This document shows, piece after piece, positions 47,924-60,799 of a DNA stretch of 64,000 nt (its first letter is position 1; each line of letters opens with the position of its first letter). The notes under the pieces were generated by a model. The model had not been told where the DNA came from. It made no database searches and saw nothing but the letters and a program-made list of their open reading frames with translations. A program made the translations under genes and the position numbers. Source of the DNA: Nymphaea colorata (lineage: Eukaryota; Streptophyta; Magnoliopsida; Nymphaeales; Nymphaeaceae). The DNA lies in NCBI RefSeq assembly GCF_008831285.2, contig NC_045144.1:16893590-16957589 (forward strand), written 5' to 3'.

Positions 47924-48090
47924 TTCCATCAATAAAGGTTTCATTGGAGTAATGCGGCAGCCGATGCTGATATTGGACCCTCTATTTTGTAGAATTTTGG
48001 TTTAGGTCGAGATGTGATAATTTTGCCAGTCGAGTGGATTTGTCATGTTGCTCAGTCTTGCTTATGATTGGTCGGAGTAAGACAAAACGC
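47924..48090 (+). other. Displaced 3' UTR of the X8 gene
   Basis: Sequence after the right GAATC continues what followed the X8 stop codon before insertion. AATAAA lies at 47931-47936, which was about 40 bp after the stop in the empty allele. The rest up to about 48090 is plausible 3' UTR and terminator. Its extent is inferred. Confidence 0.55.
47931..47936 (+). terminator. Candidate polyadenylation signal AATAAA
   Basis: The first AATAAA after the X8 stop once the copia element is removed. With the element present it is 6.4 kb away, so transcripts would more likely end in the LTR. Confidence 0.45.
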
Positions 48091-48562
48091 AAAGAAATAA
48101 TTTTTTGATCGCTTCTACTTGTTGCAGATATTTGAGCACATGGTTTTTCTTGCTTTTTTTTGTTTTTACTCCCAAAGTATCGGCATTTCCTTTAAAGAAT
48201 TGCCAGGCAGAGCATAACCTTACTGATATCAGCAACTGTTCAAGAAACTAAACACCATAAAGAATTAAAAAAAGACAGAAAGCAAGGATGTTCATCCCTG
48301 TAGAATATTCCGTTCTGGAGGATGACTTCCCAATTCTACATATCAACATTGGAACAATGCCAGACATGAAATGATTCAGAAAAACCTTCCAAGCCAAGGC
48401 CTCAATCAAAATCCTTCTTGATGTCTCTCCTCTCCTCCACAATGAACAGTTCTTCTATCAGACCTTCCAAGCCAAGGCCTCAATCAGTATCCCTACCAAC
48501 TATTTAAAACCCACCATATCTAGGAAGATAAAATATGAAGATTCTTTATAAAGTCCTCTGCA

Positions 48563-48840
48563 TTAATCTGCATCCTCATCATATTTGATCGGGTACATGG
48601 CAAGCCTTTTCTGACCCATTTTTGCAGAATTTAATTTGATGAGTTCTGTTTGGAGGAACAGATCCTTGCTTTGGGCCAAATAAGCAAACTTCTCTTTCCA
48701 CACCAACCCAACTTGATGGTACTCCTCCACACCAACCCAACTTGATGGTACTCCTTCACCGTTACAATTCTCTTGAATAGATTTTTCTGGAGAAGATGCT
48801 ATCGAATTTAAAGTATCTATTGTCACAAATTAATCTGTTT
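48563..48840 (-). other. Candidate 3' exon or gene fragment, unrecognised
   Basis: Unique sequence. The minus-strand frame ends 'GQKRLAMYPIKYDEDAD' and stop, which reads like a normal protein end, and is preceded by a possible splice acceptor ('gacaatag') near 48825. A 26-bp direct repeat ('ccaacccaacttgatggtac') lies at about 48700-48750. I do not recognise the protein. It could be the last exon of a gene whose other exons are gone, or chance. A further stretch 48240-48500 also contains a repeated phrase ('ccttccaagccaaggcctc'). Confidence 0.3.
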
Positions 48841-49219
48841 ATGAAGAACCAGGGCAAGGTAATTGCTTAAGGAGAAAGGACCAACAATGCATCGTTATGT
48901 AATAGTTTGCCAGTAGAGACACTTTGTGAGTTTTTTATGAATCTGCCTAAAAGTTTGTGGCAGATTCATTAGACACATAACTATTATTTCATAACTATTA
49001 TTTCATGAACCTGCTCTAATCTTCAGGTGGGGAATATGTTCACAAGAAATCATCCAGTATATATATATATATAGAGAGAGAGAGAGACAGAGAGCATGAC
49101 AACATTCGGATGATTTTTTTTATATTTGGCAATGCAAAAAACGATCACATTTATTTGATGGCTAAAGAGTTATCACCAATGAATTGTCATCGTGAATGCA
49201 CTATTTAAATGTTTTAACT
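48841..49219. other. Unique spacer
   Basis: No gene seen. Holds a short TA/GA microsatellite at about 49057-49095. Confidence 0.4.
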
Positions 49220-49786
49220 GCTTACCATTTGAAGTTCGTTGGACTTGACCAATATATTTGAACTGAAGTTAGAAAAACAAAGAAAAAAAAATTAATGGCA
49301 GCAAATGTGAGGGCCATTTCCAGAAAAACTTTTAGAAAAAAAAAAGAAGCAAAGGATGATTTTCAGAAGTATGCGACACAAGGTTGGGCATCAAAGTGGA
49401 AATTTTCTAAATATATTTGGGTAGTTTCTGGGTCCAATGTATAAGGAAACCATGCACCTTGCCTGAGTCCAGAGCAGAGGCGGAGGCAGGTTTGAACAGC
49501 AAGTGGGCAGTAGCCCAAACAAACCAAAAAACAAAAAAGCCTATTTTCTTATTGATAGATTAGGGTAATTTTTTTCTTTTGTATATTGATGCTCTTTAAA
49601 AAAATTTAAATGTCTCGTAGCCAGAATTTTCTAGCTCTGTCCCTGGTCAAAAGACTTAGTTGCTACTTGCTAGAGCCCAGATTAATCCGGTTATCTTGAG
49701 TTCCATTTAATATTGCATATAAATTTATGCTTTGACCCAACATTATTGTCGTTGTTATTTGTGCTATATATATATATATATATATC

Positions 49787-49835
<49 letters not shown>

Positions 49836-50355
49836 CTAGTGAGTAATTGGTATGTCCCAGAATACAAACCATACTACTTAAATATAATGATTATGGTGCA
49901 CTTTTTGTTGTCTAACCAGGCAGTTACGATTTCAAGATTGAACGACTGTAACGACTGCAAGAGGGGCCCGCAGGGAAGGGCCGAGGGTGACCGGAGGCTC
50001 GGGTAAGGGTGCCGGGGACAACTGGGTCGTCGCAGCCACCTGCTGCCGAGGTGCCATGCGTGGGATGGGCAGCCACCTGCTGCTTGGCGCCGAGAGGAGC
50101 GACCGCTTGTCGCTAAGGGCTGCGGCCTGTGAGGCGGCCGAGAATACCGAGGGGGGCAGAAGCCGGGAGGGGGCCGGCAACGCCTACCTGCCTATCGCCT
50201 GATGTGGCTCGGCCACGTACATCGGAGAGGGCCAACGGAGACGGGGTAGGCCGAGGAGAGGTCCGAGTGGTCTAGCGGGTGAGCTAGCCCAATCGGCCAA
50301 ACTATAACATGTTTTGTATTAAATTAGGTTTTATATACACATTAGGATGTTTATA

Positions 50356-50402
<47 letters not shown>

Positions 50403-50654
50403 CCGAAACCGTTGCGCAGCCATACCTATACATGTTTGACAAGATATAATTAATAACCTATGTTCTTGTGAGATGTATGTAAGATTTAATGATTATGCAC
50501 AATTTTCACTAAAAAAATTTCACTCAATAAACCCAACATGTTGATAATAATCCAGGCCTTCCCGGCAATACCCAGCTTAACTTTTGGTGGCGACTGTTTA
50601 TGAGTTTCAAACTGGCCCCTGCTTCCACGCCTGGTTGGGCCAGACCAGACTCAA
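49220..50654. repeat. Repeat Y copy 3 with flank
   Basis: Matches 34510-35585, broken by about 350 bp of GC-rich sequence (49948-50297). TA and GA microsatellites lie at 49768-49830 and TA at 50340-50398. Ends at the start of block X. Confidence 0.65.
49948..50297. mobile_element. GC-rich insertion of unknown origin
   Basis: About 350 bp of GC-rich DNA replaces about 60 bp of repeat Y: the left edge follows 'gattgaacgact', the right edge precedes 'aaactataacatg'. Both strands are open over long stretches, as expected from composition. The end contains 'ccgagtggtctagcgggtg', which recalls a tRNA-Ser/Leu A-box, so a SINE or other retroposon is possible; I see no poly-A tail or target duplication. 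Confidence 0.45.
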
Positions 50655-52990
50655 GGTTTATTGGGCTCGAGGGTCAAACTTCGACTTAGACTCGGCTCGG
50701 CTCAGCTCCGCTCGGCCTACCTACTTCTGAGCTAGTCATAGGACTCACATTAATTTGTGGGCTCTACAGTATTTGATGAAACCCCACTACACAATTTTGT
50801 ACTGATTGAAGGGGACACATAGAGAATATGCTTGGTCCGATTGGTGTAATTTCTCCCACTATCTTGTACACTCTCTATCAGGCTTTAATATATATACTCC
50901 TTCTACTCACCCAACTATTGTCGATCATAGGATATATTCAAATTAGAGTCATTTTTGAAAAAACATACTCAATGATCAACATGTATGAGTGATAAGACTT
51001 AGTTGAAAGCATATAATGCCCTGATGATGTAGCCAAATAAGAAAATTGGGATCAAGTCACTACTTGTTTGAATCACCCATCATCACAAAACACATGACTG
51101 GTTTTGCTAGAGTGGTCGATACAATGCGTTGACAACTAGATGAAAGACTTTCATGGTTGGTCGACTTATGTTTCTTAAATTTTTTCAATGGTACTAGTTG
51201 GAATGCTGAAACTCTTACCCTTCCCCATCCCCAATTGCACGTGACTGCTTTCGGTGGCCTGGGATCGGCATCCGGGCCTGGGCAACAGGCTGTCCTGGCC
51301 CGTCTGGCACAACTCGAAACCCCACATCCGAGCGTGTGCCCAGCTTGATTAAAACAAAAAAAAATGTTAATGTAAAATCAAATTTTTTAAAATATAAAAT
51401 ATTTTTTAATAATAAAATATGTATCATTATTAAATAAAAATAATATTAAAAAATAAATTGGGCCCGATGCCCAGAGTTAGTCCTGCTGTGCTTTTCATTG
51501 GAACTTGAGATTAAGGGGGTATTTGGATGACATCCGTCTCTAACTCAGTTTTGTAAAAACTAGCTTTTATGAAAACCAAGTTTTTTAATAAGTTTTATAA
51601 ACTTGGCTTTTATGTTTTAGGGACATCCAGAACTTGATTTTGAATAGCTTATGGGGGATCAGGCTTCTCAGTTTCTCTTACAAAGCCAGGTTTTCTAAAA
51701 ACTGGGTTTTCTTCAAACCAGTTTTGATGGCACCCAAACACTCCAAAAACGTGGTTTTGGAGGGCAAAACTATGTTTTGTTTTGTTTTCCAATTTCCACA
51801 GCCATCAAACGTGTTTTCTGTAAGGAAAACAGTTCCAACTTAATTATTCAGGTGTGAGGTATCTAAGTTTGGAGCGCACATCGGACCTATCAAGTTGACT
51901 TCTCGTGGAGAAACCACACAGATGGTCAATGGATCGTGGATAACTCGTAAGTGACCCGTTTTCAAGACTGGATCTGTGAACAAAAGAAAAAATAAAAAAG
52001 AAAACGGGTCATACCGATGAGCGCCATGAGGGGAAACATCGAGAACATGGGCCGCTTGCAGCCCACGTATATTGGATGTCCTGTTCTTCCAGGAGCGCAA
52101 GGTCGGAACGTTCTGTCCTCCTTATTCTCTCCAACATAGCAGATAAGAACTCCCAGCTATGTAGGTACCATTTGTACGCAACAAAAATAAAACAAGTAAA
52201 TGTCAAAATTATATTATATTTTGAAAAAATCCTTTTTAGGATCCTAAAGAATCAATGAGAGGTTGAAATGTATGTTTTTACTATAGCTGTTTACAGGTAG
52301 AGTATCTTGTGGATTATGACCGTATGAACTCTGATTTTGTGAATTTTTTATTGAATGTTGAACTGATGATGATGATATCATGATTAGCAAATTGCAATTT
52401 TAATCTTGTCATTGATCAATTTTGTGGTTTATGACAATTTTCAGTCATATATATTATATACATAATATTATTATGATTATCATAAATTAATCATAATAAT
52501 AATAATAAATACTCTCGCCACACCGCCTCATCTAAATTTTTTGAAATGCGCTGTGCCGGCACCCACATCCGCGTCCGCACCCGCACCCCGCACCTTGGTG
52601 ACATAGGTTTTCAAGGGAAGCTGAGCATTATAAGCAACCAAAAGTTTCCTAGTAGAACATTGATCTCTGATCATATATGGTCATGAACAAGGTATGTTCT
52701 GCGTGCACAATCCCACAGAGAATTTTTTCAACCATATAAAGACATATGAATAGGTGATCCAGGCACGAGCAAATCTATTCATCACTAGGGCATTCTCCTT
52801 CCAAGATAGGATCTTTTCTGTCTAATTTTTTTAAAATTATTGTATGGAAGTAACATAATAATATATTCAACTTATTTGAGATTTAGTTCTTTTGAAGCTC
52901 AAGATTCTATCTTGGAAGGAGAATGATCTTCTTACTGGTTCCAATCCCTATCTGATTTTTGGGGTATATGAAAACTCCAACTCGGCTGTG

Positions 52991-53080
<90 letters not shown>

Positions 53081-53359
53081 GTGTGTGTGTGTGTGTGTGT
53101 GTGTATGTATATATGTGTGAGACGTTCGATATATGACACTAGCAATCATTTCACTTAGAAACTCTTGGTGCATCGCTGATGCACTTCCTTGAAAACTCTT
53201 TATTTGTCACCAATAATACCGGTAGAAACTGTTGGCCCATCGCTATGGGTCTTTGAAATACTAAAATATAAAATATTAAGGGTTTCAAGTATTGGTTGAC
53301 ATCGAACCAGACACCCGATGGGTATATTATTGATGGACAGACCCGACCCAATAACTAAG
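50655..53359. repeat. Block X copy 6, long-tail form
   Basis: Very similar to copy 1 from 50655 to 52216. The next 400 bp (52217-52610) is unrelated to copy 1: AT-rich, then a short GC-rich run of 'cccgcacccgcacc' type. Similarity resumes at about 52610 and lasts to the gypsy LTR. The Harbinger site is empty here (near 52650). No gene seen. Confidence 0.75.
52995..53106. repeat. (TA)n(TG)n microsatellite
   Basis: About 84 bp of TA followed by TG, the counterpart of 4984-5074 but longer. Confidence 0.95.
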
Positions 53360-55355
53360 TGTTAAGACCCCAAATTTTTCCACATCAGAACTAAAGCGAT
53401 ATCAAAATTTTACGAAAGAAAATGTGAAAAATTGCAATTTCAAAGCCAATTTCGAATCTAAAAAACAATTTACAATCAAATCATGAATTAATCTCTCTCT
53501 CTCTCCCTTAGTTAAAGAAAAATCAAATTCTAAAGAAGCAATAAGTGTTAGAATTAAGCTCACCTAACCTACTTAATCCAAGTAGGTTTGATCCTGGTGC
53601 ACCCAAATGTGATGTCAATTTGAGCTAGGTTCGGTAAGCATGGGCTCAGCTCAGTCAAAAGGGTAGGTCTGTCCTGTGACCCAATCAGTGGACAAAAATA
53701 GACTTTGACCGAATCGAATCCACTTTGACTAAGCTCAAACAAGTATAACTTTCTTAAGTCAAATTCATCAAATTATCTCAAACAAAGTCAAACTACTCGC
53801 AAATGAGCTTTGACTTTGGTCAATTGCTGAACAATTTTGCCCTTTTATGATCCAATTGAGATTACGGAGCCTAAATTGGTTTATGAAAGGAAAATATACA
53901 TTTGGATTTGTCAAATAAATAAATCAAATACAAAATTAAAATTCAATATTTCAAACCAAAGTTGGATTTAGTTCAAATCCATCTTTAATCAAGTTATGAA
54001 CGAAAATACCCTTTTCGAACCAAATTTGATAGAATTTTCAAATTTTATTCATATTTTAATTGAATTGTCATAATTTAATAACATTTAGAGCTTAACAACT
54101 AGGTTTTAACCTAACAAGCTCAATTTCAAACCAAGAAAAAAATAAATAGTAAAATAAAGCAAAATCAGGTGCAAGGGAGTTTTTGTCTAAAATTTTGGTC
54201 AAAGTTGGTCAGCTAGGTCTGAACTAAGGTTGACCACACCAAGCCCAGCCCACCTAGCTCATGTAAATGAGCTAAGAATGGTTAATTAGAGCCATTAAAC
54301 CATATTTAACTCATTTTTTAAGTCCACAAGGTCTTAAGTAAGTTCCCAATGTGAGTTAAGAAAGTGGTTGAACCCACCTCCTCCTTTATATAAACCTTCC
54401 CTTGGCCACCAAGGGGGAGGATGAAAATTTTGATGTGGTATCAAGTTGCTACAGATAAGGAGCTAAGAGGGAGAACCCAAGGAGAAGAAGAAGAATTTAT
54501 CCAAGCCCCCTTTCCCCTTTCTCCATTCTTCTTCTTCATTTTCCACTATTCTTTCCATTGATTTTGCTAAGTTAGGGTGCTTAAGTGAACCCTTTCTTAG
54601 GATTTTCATAGTGATAAGTTCTCTTTCTCACTCCAAATTCCAGCAAGCAAGATATTCTTCTTCTATCTTTGCTAAGCTCGAATCCAAGCTTAGATTCTTG
54701 CTTATGATTGCTTGATTTAGAAAACAAGTGAAGAAGAAGATCAAGCATCAAGACCGACCACAAGGTAGGTGATTTTAACTCATTTCTCATGTACTTTAGC
54801 TTCTTTGTTTCATTTTAATTTCAGCAATTCTTGGGAGGGGTTTATTTTTATTTATTTTATACCTGACAATGATGTTCAACTAAGGAAAACCTACAATTAA
54901 ATGTACATATTAATGCATAATGCATGCATGAGTCAGTTTTTCTAAAAGAGGAACCCATGAATCAAATTTTTGAAAAGGGCCCCAAGGCCATGTTCCTTTC
55001 AAAACAACAAGCTTAAAACCATTTTGAACTCCATATCATGAGAGAATCCAACAGAGAGAGAGTGATTTTGCTGCAACATATATGATGAAAATGCCTATTA
55101 GGGATGGATACATTCTTATGAATGTGATCCACCTTGCATGGCAAAATTATGGATGAATTAGCTTGAACATTGTTTTGTTTTCTTTCTCATTTGAAGTCAT
55201 TTGGATTCATGTATTTCAATTTAATTGGTCAAGGGTGGTAGAGAAGATTAAAAACAAGTTTTCAATCTTCCTAGTAAAAGAACCCAGCCATGAATCGTCA
55301 TGATTCATGAGTTATAGGGTCCCTTGATTAAATTACCTTTTAAAGAGTAGGATAC

Positions 55356-55403
<48 letters not shown>

Positions 55404-56899
55404 GCACATGCAATCTCTTTTTTCCTCATTTAACATCAGGTTGGAACATGTTTCCAAATTGATTTTTAAAAAAATGGATCATTTTGTTGATTTTCACAGT
55501 ACAAAGCTATGAAGTCACCTTCATTTAATTTTAAAATTTATTAAATTTCAGCAATCCATACGTAAAACGTATGCAAGTGGTTGAAATTAGACCACACTTT
55601 ATAGGAATTAGCTTAAGAATGTCAAATGTTACATATCTGAGATGTCAATTTTCAGCCACAAATTGGCTATGCTTTGAGAAACAATAAAAAAAAATTAAAC
55701 ATATCCAATCAGCCTCCTAAAACACCTTTTATGGGTTGTTGATATCATTCATAAATCTTCATATTTGCATGGGATAAATAATCTCTTAAAACGCTGAAAA
55801 TTTTCATTTTTCCTTTTCCTAAAAGGGGGATCAACTATCCTAAGATCGTCCAAAGAAGTTGACGATTCCATTGGCATGACATTTGAAATTTGAATAGGTT
55901 TGAAAAACTTATTGTTTCTATCTAAGAAACAAACTCTCTATTGGAATCAATGTCCACAATTTTCAGCTATCCAAATCAACACAAGATCTGATTTTTTTTA
56001 GCTATTTTGAGACAAAAGTGAATGTCTTCCACGTCTCCGATCAATTTGATAAATTGATTTTGGCATGATTTATATATTTTTCATTATTTTGATAATTTTA
56101 TGTTAAGCCTCAAGCTTATGGACTGCTTCTCTAATTCTTGTGTTTAATAGTATAATAAGCACACTTAGAGAAAGTCATACATTTTAATTAAAATCAATCT
56201 TTATGTGTAGATTGTATGACATGTAATGAATGGACTTCGAGAGATTATGAGAGAGTGAAGAATGAATGTTTCATATGAATGAGCTTTGAGAGATTATGAA
56301 GGAGAGAATGATGAATGTCTCATGTAGTTTCACTTCTCATTTCATGCATTCACTTTCACCAAAGTCAATAGCACCACATGCACATTCTCAAGAAACTAAG
56401 TAACTCAAATTTGAGTTGCACAAAGTGACCAAGTCATATTGCAACAAAAATTTGTAAACTTCACTTAACTTCAAAAGAAAACACAAGCAATGCATTTACT
56501 ATTAAAAAATTCAATTTTAATCTTCAAAATCCCCAAGAATTGTGGATTCAAATCAAATGGCACCAAAAACAAAAGTTTTTAAATCAGCTTGAAAACCCTC
56601 CAATCTTCGAATTCATTTTCAAAATAAGTTCAAATCACTTATTCAAAATGAATTTTGGTTCTTGAATCTGAAACCTTAGAGTACAAGCATATAAGATTTG
56701 CATCAATAACTCGTACATGATTCAAATTATCCTTAGTCCTTGGTTCAATTACCCCTATTAAAGGTGGCAGGAACAATTAGACCTCGTACTGACAAGCGGA
56801 TCCCTTTCTCTTAAAAAGTATTCTTCTAAACCCCAATTTTAAAAGAATTTTGCTGATTCGCATTTCAACCCCCTTTGGAAAAGGGATGGGGTGCGAACA
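53360..56899 (+). repeat. 5' LTR of gypsy copy B
   Basis: About 3.5 kb, TGTTAAG...GCGAACA. Shorter than in copy A because of one internal deletion; (TA)n near 55357 is longer than its counterpart. Confidence 0.7.
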
Positions 56900-57739
56900 A
56901 ATGGCACACCTGGTGGGACCCGTCATCGTTTGTTTAAGGGCCTATTTGGATCGTATACAAGTTATATCAATTGCAACAATTTTTCATAAACATGCGTAGT
57001 AAACATTGGCGAGATTCCATGAACCTCTTTTATTTATCCTACCCCTCCTCAATTTAGGGATTGTATGCAGCCCATGTATGCTCTCAAGTTTTCAAATCTA
57101 TATCTTAGGAATGTATGCAATAGAACCATCTATTTCACATCTTAACATGAGTTTTGAAAAACAAATCCTTACCTACATCATATTCCGGTCATCATGTTGC
57201 CGGGCTATTTTTAGGATATTAGTCCAAGATATAACCTTACAACTGGACCACCCAATTGGACTGAAAAGTCCTCCGATTAGTACTGAAACAGACAATAGTT
57301 CTGGTATATCGATGGGTGAACAAGGAGAATTGGAGAACCCAAATCTAGAAAACCCTTGGAGGAGTCTATGCCAGTACCATAGATTTGTTATATAGGCATA
57401 CCTTAAATTTTGGATAAATTAAGAACAATTTACCTGTTTATTTTCCATAGGTTCCAAGACCAATTTTTCAAAACAATGCATATAGGCAGGAGTCCTAAAA
57501 AATGCATTATCAATTTTTCATTAATTACTTGTTTGAATGCATGAGATGTGATGTTTTACCTTGTCTCCAAACCATGTCCAAACCCATTGTCAAAAATCTT
57601 CTCAAGTTTTTAGTGGGTCAATTCATGTCAACGTCTAATACTTTCTTTTGTCTAGATGGACTCAAAAAGTACTTTCCCATATGACCACATCCTATTCGGG
57701 TAGTGTCAAAGTCGATTCGGACTTTGCATCATCCCAAGT

Positions 57740-58857
57740 GGAGTCTACCTACCTCAATGGTATCTTCCATGGCACCCAACTTTTCGGTGTATGTTCCCAG
57801 ACAATTTAGACGATTGCGGTCTCGAAGAAGCAGTTAGTCTTGCCATGCAACCTGTCAACGGCAGTCTAATCCATGCAATTACTGAAAGATGGAACCCAAT
57901 GACCAATACATTTTGGTTTTTATGGGATGAAATTACAATCACTCTAGATGCGTTTTCAAGCATTATGGGTTTGCCAGAGCCAAAACGTGACCCAAAAAGA
58001 CCAATTGAAGACTAGTTCCTTGTGAATCAAGGTAAAGTCAAAACTCTAAAAGTGATTCGTAAGCTCATAGGAAAACGAAGTTGGCGCTTTCTAGAGAAAA
58101 ATGGATATCAATATTTTTGACTACAAGAACTTGGTGAAACATATTCCCAATATGTCAACCCTGCTTCACTATCTAGAAGTGTTCCAGACAAGTAAAAAAA
58201 CTCTATGGTGACTTGCACCACGGGTCTTATCTTCTTCAACAATGGAGAACACGTAATGGATTTTCGCACAGCTCGCCTCTTCAGAAAATGGGAGCATGTC
58301 AAAGTCCGTCACATATCCATAGCAATGGCAGCTGTAGCATTTCTTTACAGAGGGCTGACCAAATTCTCAGTTAGGGATGCAGACTCGATAGAAGGATGTG
58401 TCTTCGCACTACAAGCATGATTCTACAAACACGTGAGGCTACAATCATGTCATTTTCAAAACACCAATGGCCAGTTATCTTGTATGGAGCACTACCATAG
58501 GAAGTGGATGACTCAACCATCATTTGGGATTTCTTTGATAAAGAAGTCATCAAGTCAATATATACCTACAACCCAGTTAGAGGAAGTCTTCTATTAGGAC
58601 CATTTTTCGTAGTTGAATACCATCCAGAGCGTTGCCTCGAACAATTCTCACTGTGTCAAAGGAAAGCCTATCCAATTGAGTCAGAAGGAGCCATCATAGA
58701 GTGTGAATTGGATACCGAAGAGTGGTCCGAGTTATACACCTATGCCCAATAACGTTGGAAATCATTTGCTCACTTTTATCTTGTCTTTGGTCCGAGAATG
58801 AGTCCCGAATATGTAAAATGGTGGGATGAAGTCCCCCCATCTATCCTTCTGTCCTAG
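57740..58857 (+). pseudogene. Plant-mobile-domain-like ORF (gypsy copy B)
   Basis: Open pieces 57791-58015 and 58205-58420 share a frame, then a frameshift leads to 58504-58752. Contains 'ERWNPMTNTFWFLWDEITITLDAF' (the PMD-like core) and 'VMDFRTARLFRKWEHVKVRHISIAMAAVAFLY', which in copy A is broken by a stop. Reading copies A and B together shows the ancestral ORF ran through this region. Domain call by motif recognition only. Confidence 0.6.
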
Positions 58858-59045
58858 ATTATCATGTCTAGTTAATCAAGCCAGTTTTTGTCAAGTTGTG
58901 CTGAACTTTGTCAAGCCTTGTCAATCTCATCTTTCTTTCAATATGAAATCAAAATTTGTCGTTTTCTCCTTTATACAAATTATCTCTCATCAATTCAAAT
59001 CCTAACATTTTCAATTTTTCTTCTTACAAGGTGAACATCTGCTTT

Positions 59046-60456
59046 ATGGTCGAGACCAGAAGCCAACAAAGGAAAGATTGAAATGAAGTTAGAGCAATCT
59101 TTTATGGGAGATAAGCGAGAAGAATCTTCCTCAGAAATACCTCCCACGATAGAAGCGAATGATCCAGAATTTAAAGAATACAGAAGATTTCGAAAATACA
59201 TGATTATGTTCAATGAAGAACAAGCCCAGGCAGAGAGGACCAAAAAAAAGGGAAGAAAACAAAGAAATATTCATCGAGCAGTTCCGACTCTTCTGAAGGC
59301 ACTGCCATAGAATCCAGTAGTGAGGATGAACCAAAGACTCCCAAGATAAAGAACAAAGGAGAATTATAGAAAAAAAAATTCAGGAAGTTGAAAAAAGTTG
59401 AACGCAGTTCAACTCAAAGGAAAGAACTAAAGGAATTTCACCTGCGAAGATTTCTATGAAAGTTTTGAAAATGACAAGTATATAAAAAATTTACCTAAAA
59501 AATTTATAAAATTTGATGGCCATGGAGACCCAAAGGCACATTTGGCTATATTATTTGCAGAATGCTATAAATTTCACCACAATCATAGAGCTCTCTTTCA
59601 ATGCTTCCCAAGGTGGTTAGAGGGAATTACAACACAGCGGTACCAGAAGCGTATCAATCCAGTTGAATTGAAAAATTTTGACAAATTAATTAACCTTTTC
59701 ATCGAAAGGTTCATCCAGAATGTCGAAACTGCACCAACAATCACCACGCTGTGTTTTCTGAAACAAAGGCCAAGTGAAAAGGTGAGGTACTTTATTCAAA
59801 GATGGAGGTCTTCAAGCAACAAGATGAGTGACCCAATCTCTGAATCCCACTCACTGGGACTGATCGTGAACAATTTGACACAACCACTGAGGAGCCTCAT
59901 TTATAATGCTCCAATCAAGTCTTTTATCGATCTCACCGAGAGAGCAAAATGCATTGAAGCAGTAATTGAAAATCAAACTTTTGATGTTGTCATCCCGGTA
60001 AAGGTTAGGGAAGTTACAAAGAAGAACAACGTGAGTCAAAATGCTCCAGCCAACATCATAGCCGATGCCGCCACCTTCAAAAAAGAAAGGGCAGAGTATC
60101 CCAAGAATAAAGGGGTAACAGACAAAGCTAGTAGCAGTAACAACGGAACTAAAAACAAACATCCTAGATGAGGATACGATAGAAAATTCACTCAATTACA
60201 GCAAACTTATAAAGAAGTCATGCACATGTTGATTGAAAGAGGCACTCTGTTTTTTTCGAAAGTTTTCAACCGCTCACCAATGATGGGGAAAAACAAAGAA
60301 CAATTATGCAAATTTCATGGTGCACCAGGACATGATACAGAAAATTGCCTTGTACTAAAAAATATTGTGCAATATGTACTCAACAAAGAAATCATCAAGG
60401 AGGTCAGTGAACAACCGGAAATCCTCAAAAACCCTTTTCCTAAACATGGAAAATGA
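59046..60456 (+). pseudogene. gag of gypsy copy B
   Basis: Leader at 59046 (MVETRS) and an open N-terminal piece 59083-59310; capsid-like part 59542-60171 with 'FLKQRPSEKVRYFIQRWRSS'; after a TGA the frame continues at 60220-60456 with 'CKFHGAPGHDTENC'. It keeps the 'DGHGDPKAHLA' region unscrambled, unlike copy A. Confidence 0.75.
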
Positions 60457-60799
60457 ACAATTTCAATGGTCAAGTTTTCAACAAATCTTCAAGTCGTGGT
60501 GGCAAACAAAAGGGATACAACATCCCTGGATTTCTTTGGGTTACTCTCCAAACATGATAAAGGATCTGTCAATGTACAAACTTGGTCGGGCAAACAAGAC
60601 AGTTAGACAGAGATCGATCAAAAGTCACAAATATGGGATCCTAAACCTTTGGAATCCATTTTAAGGAATTAGATTCCTTACCTCAAGTCAAGAAAGAAGG
60701 ATTTAGCCCTAACAGGTGGAATGAATGGGCTTTTGGACTATATGAAAATGGTCCGATCGCATTTTCTGATAAAGATCTACCAATTGGAGGCACGTCACA

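Noticed and set aside
49987-50202. Gly/Ala-rich ORFs in the GC-rich insert
   Set aside because: Open on both strands because of composition; no recognised domain.
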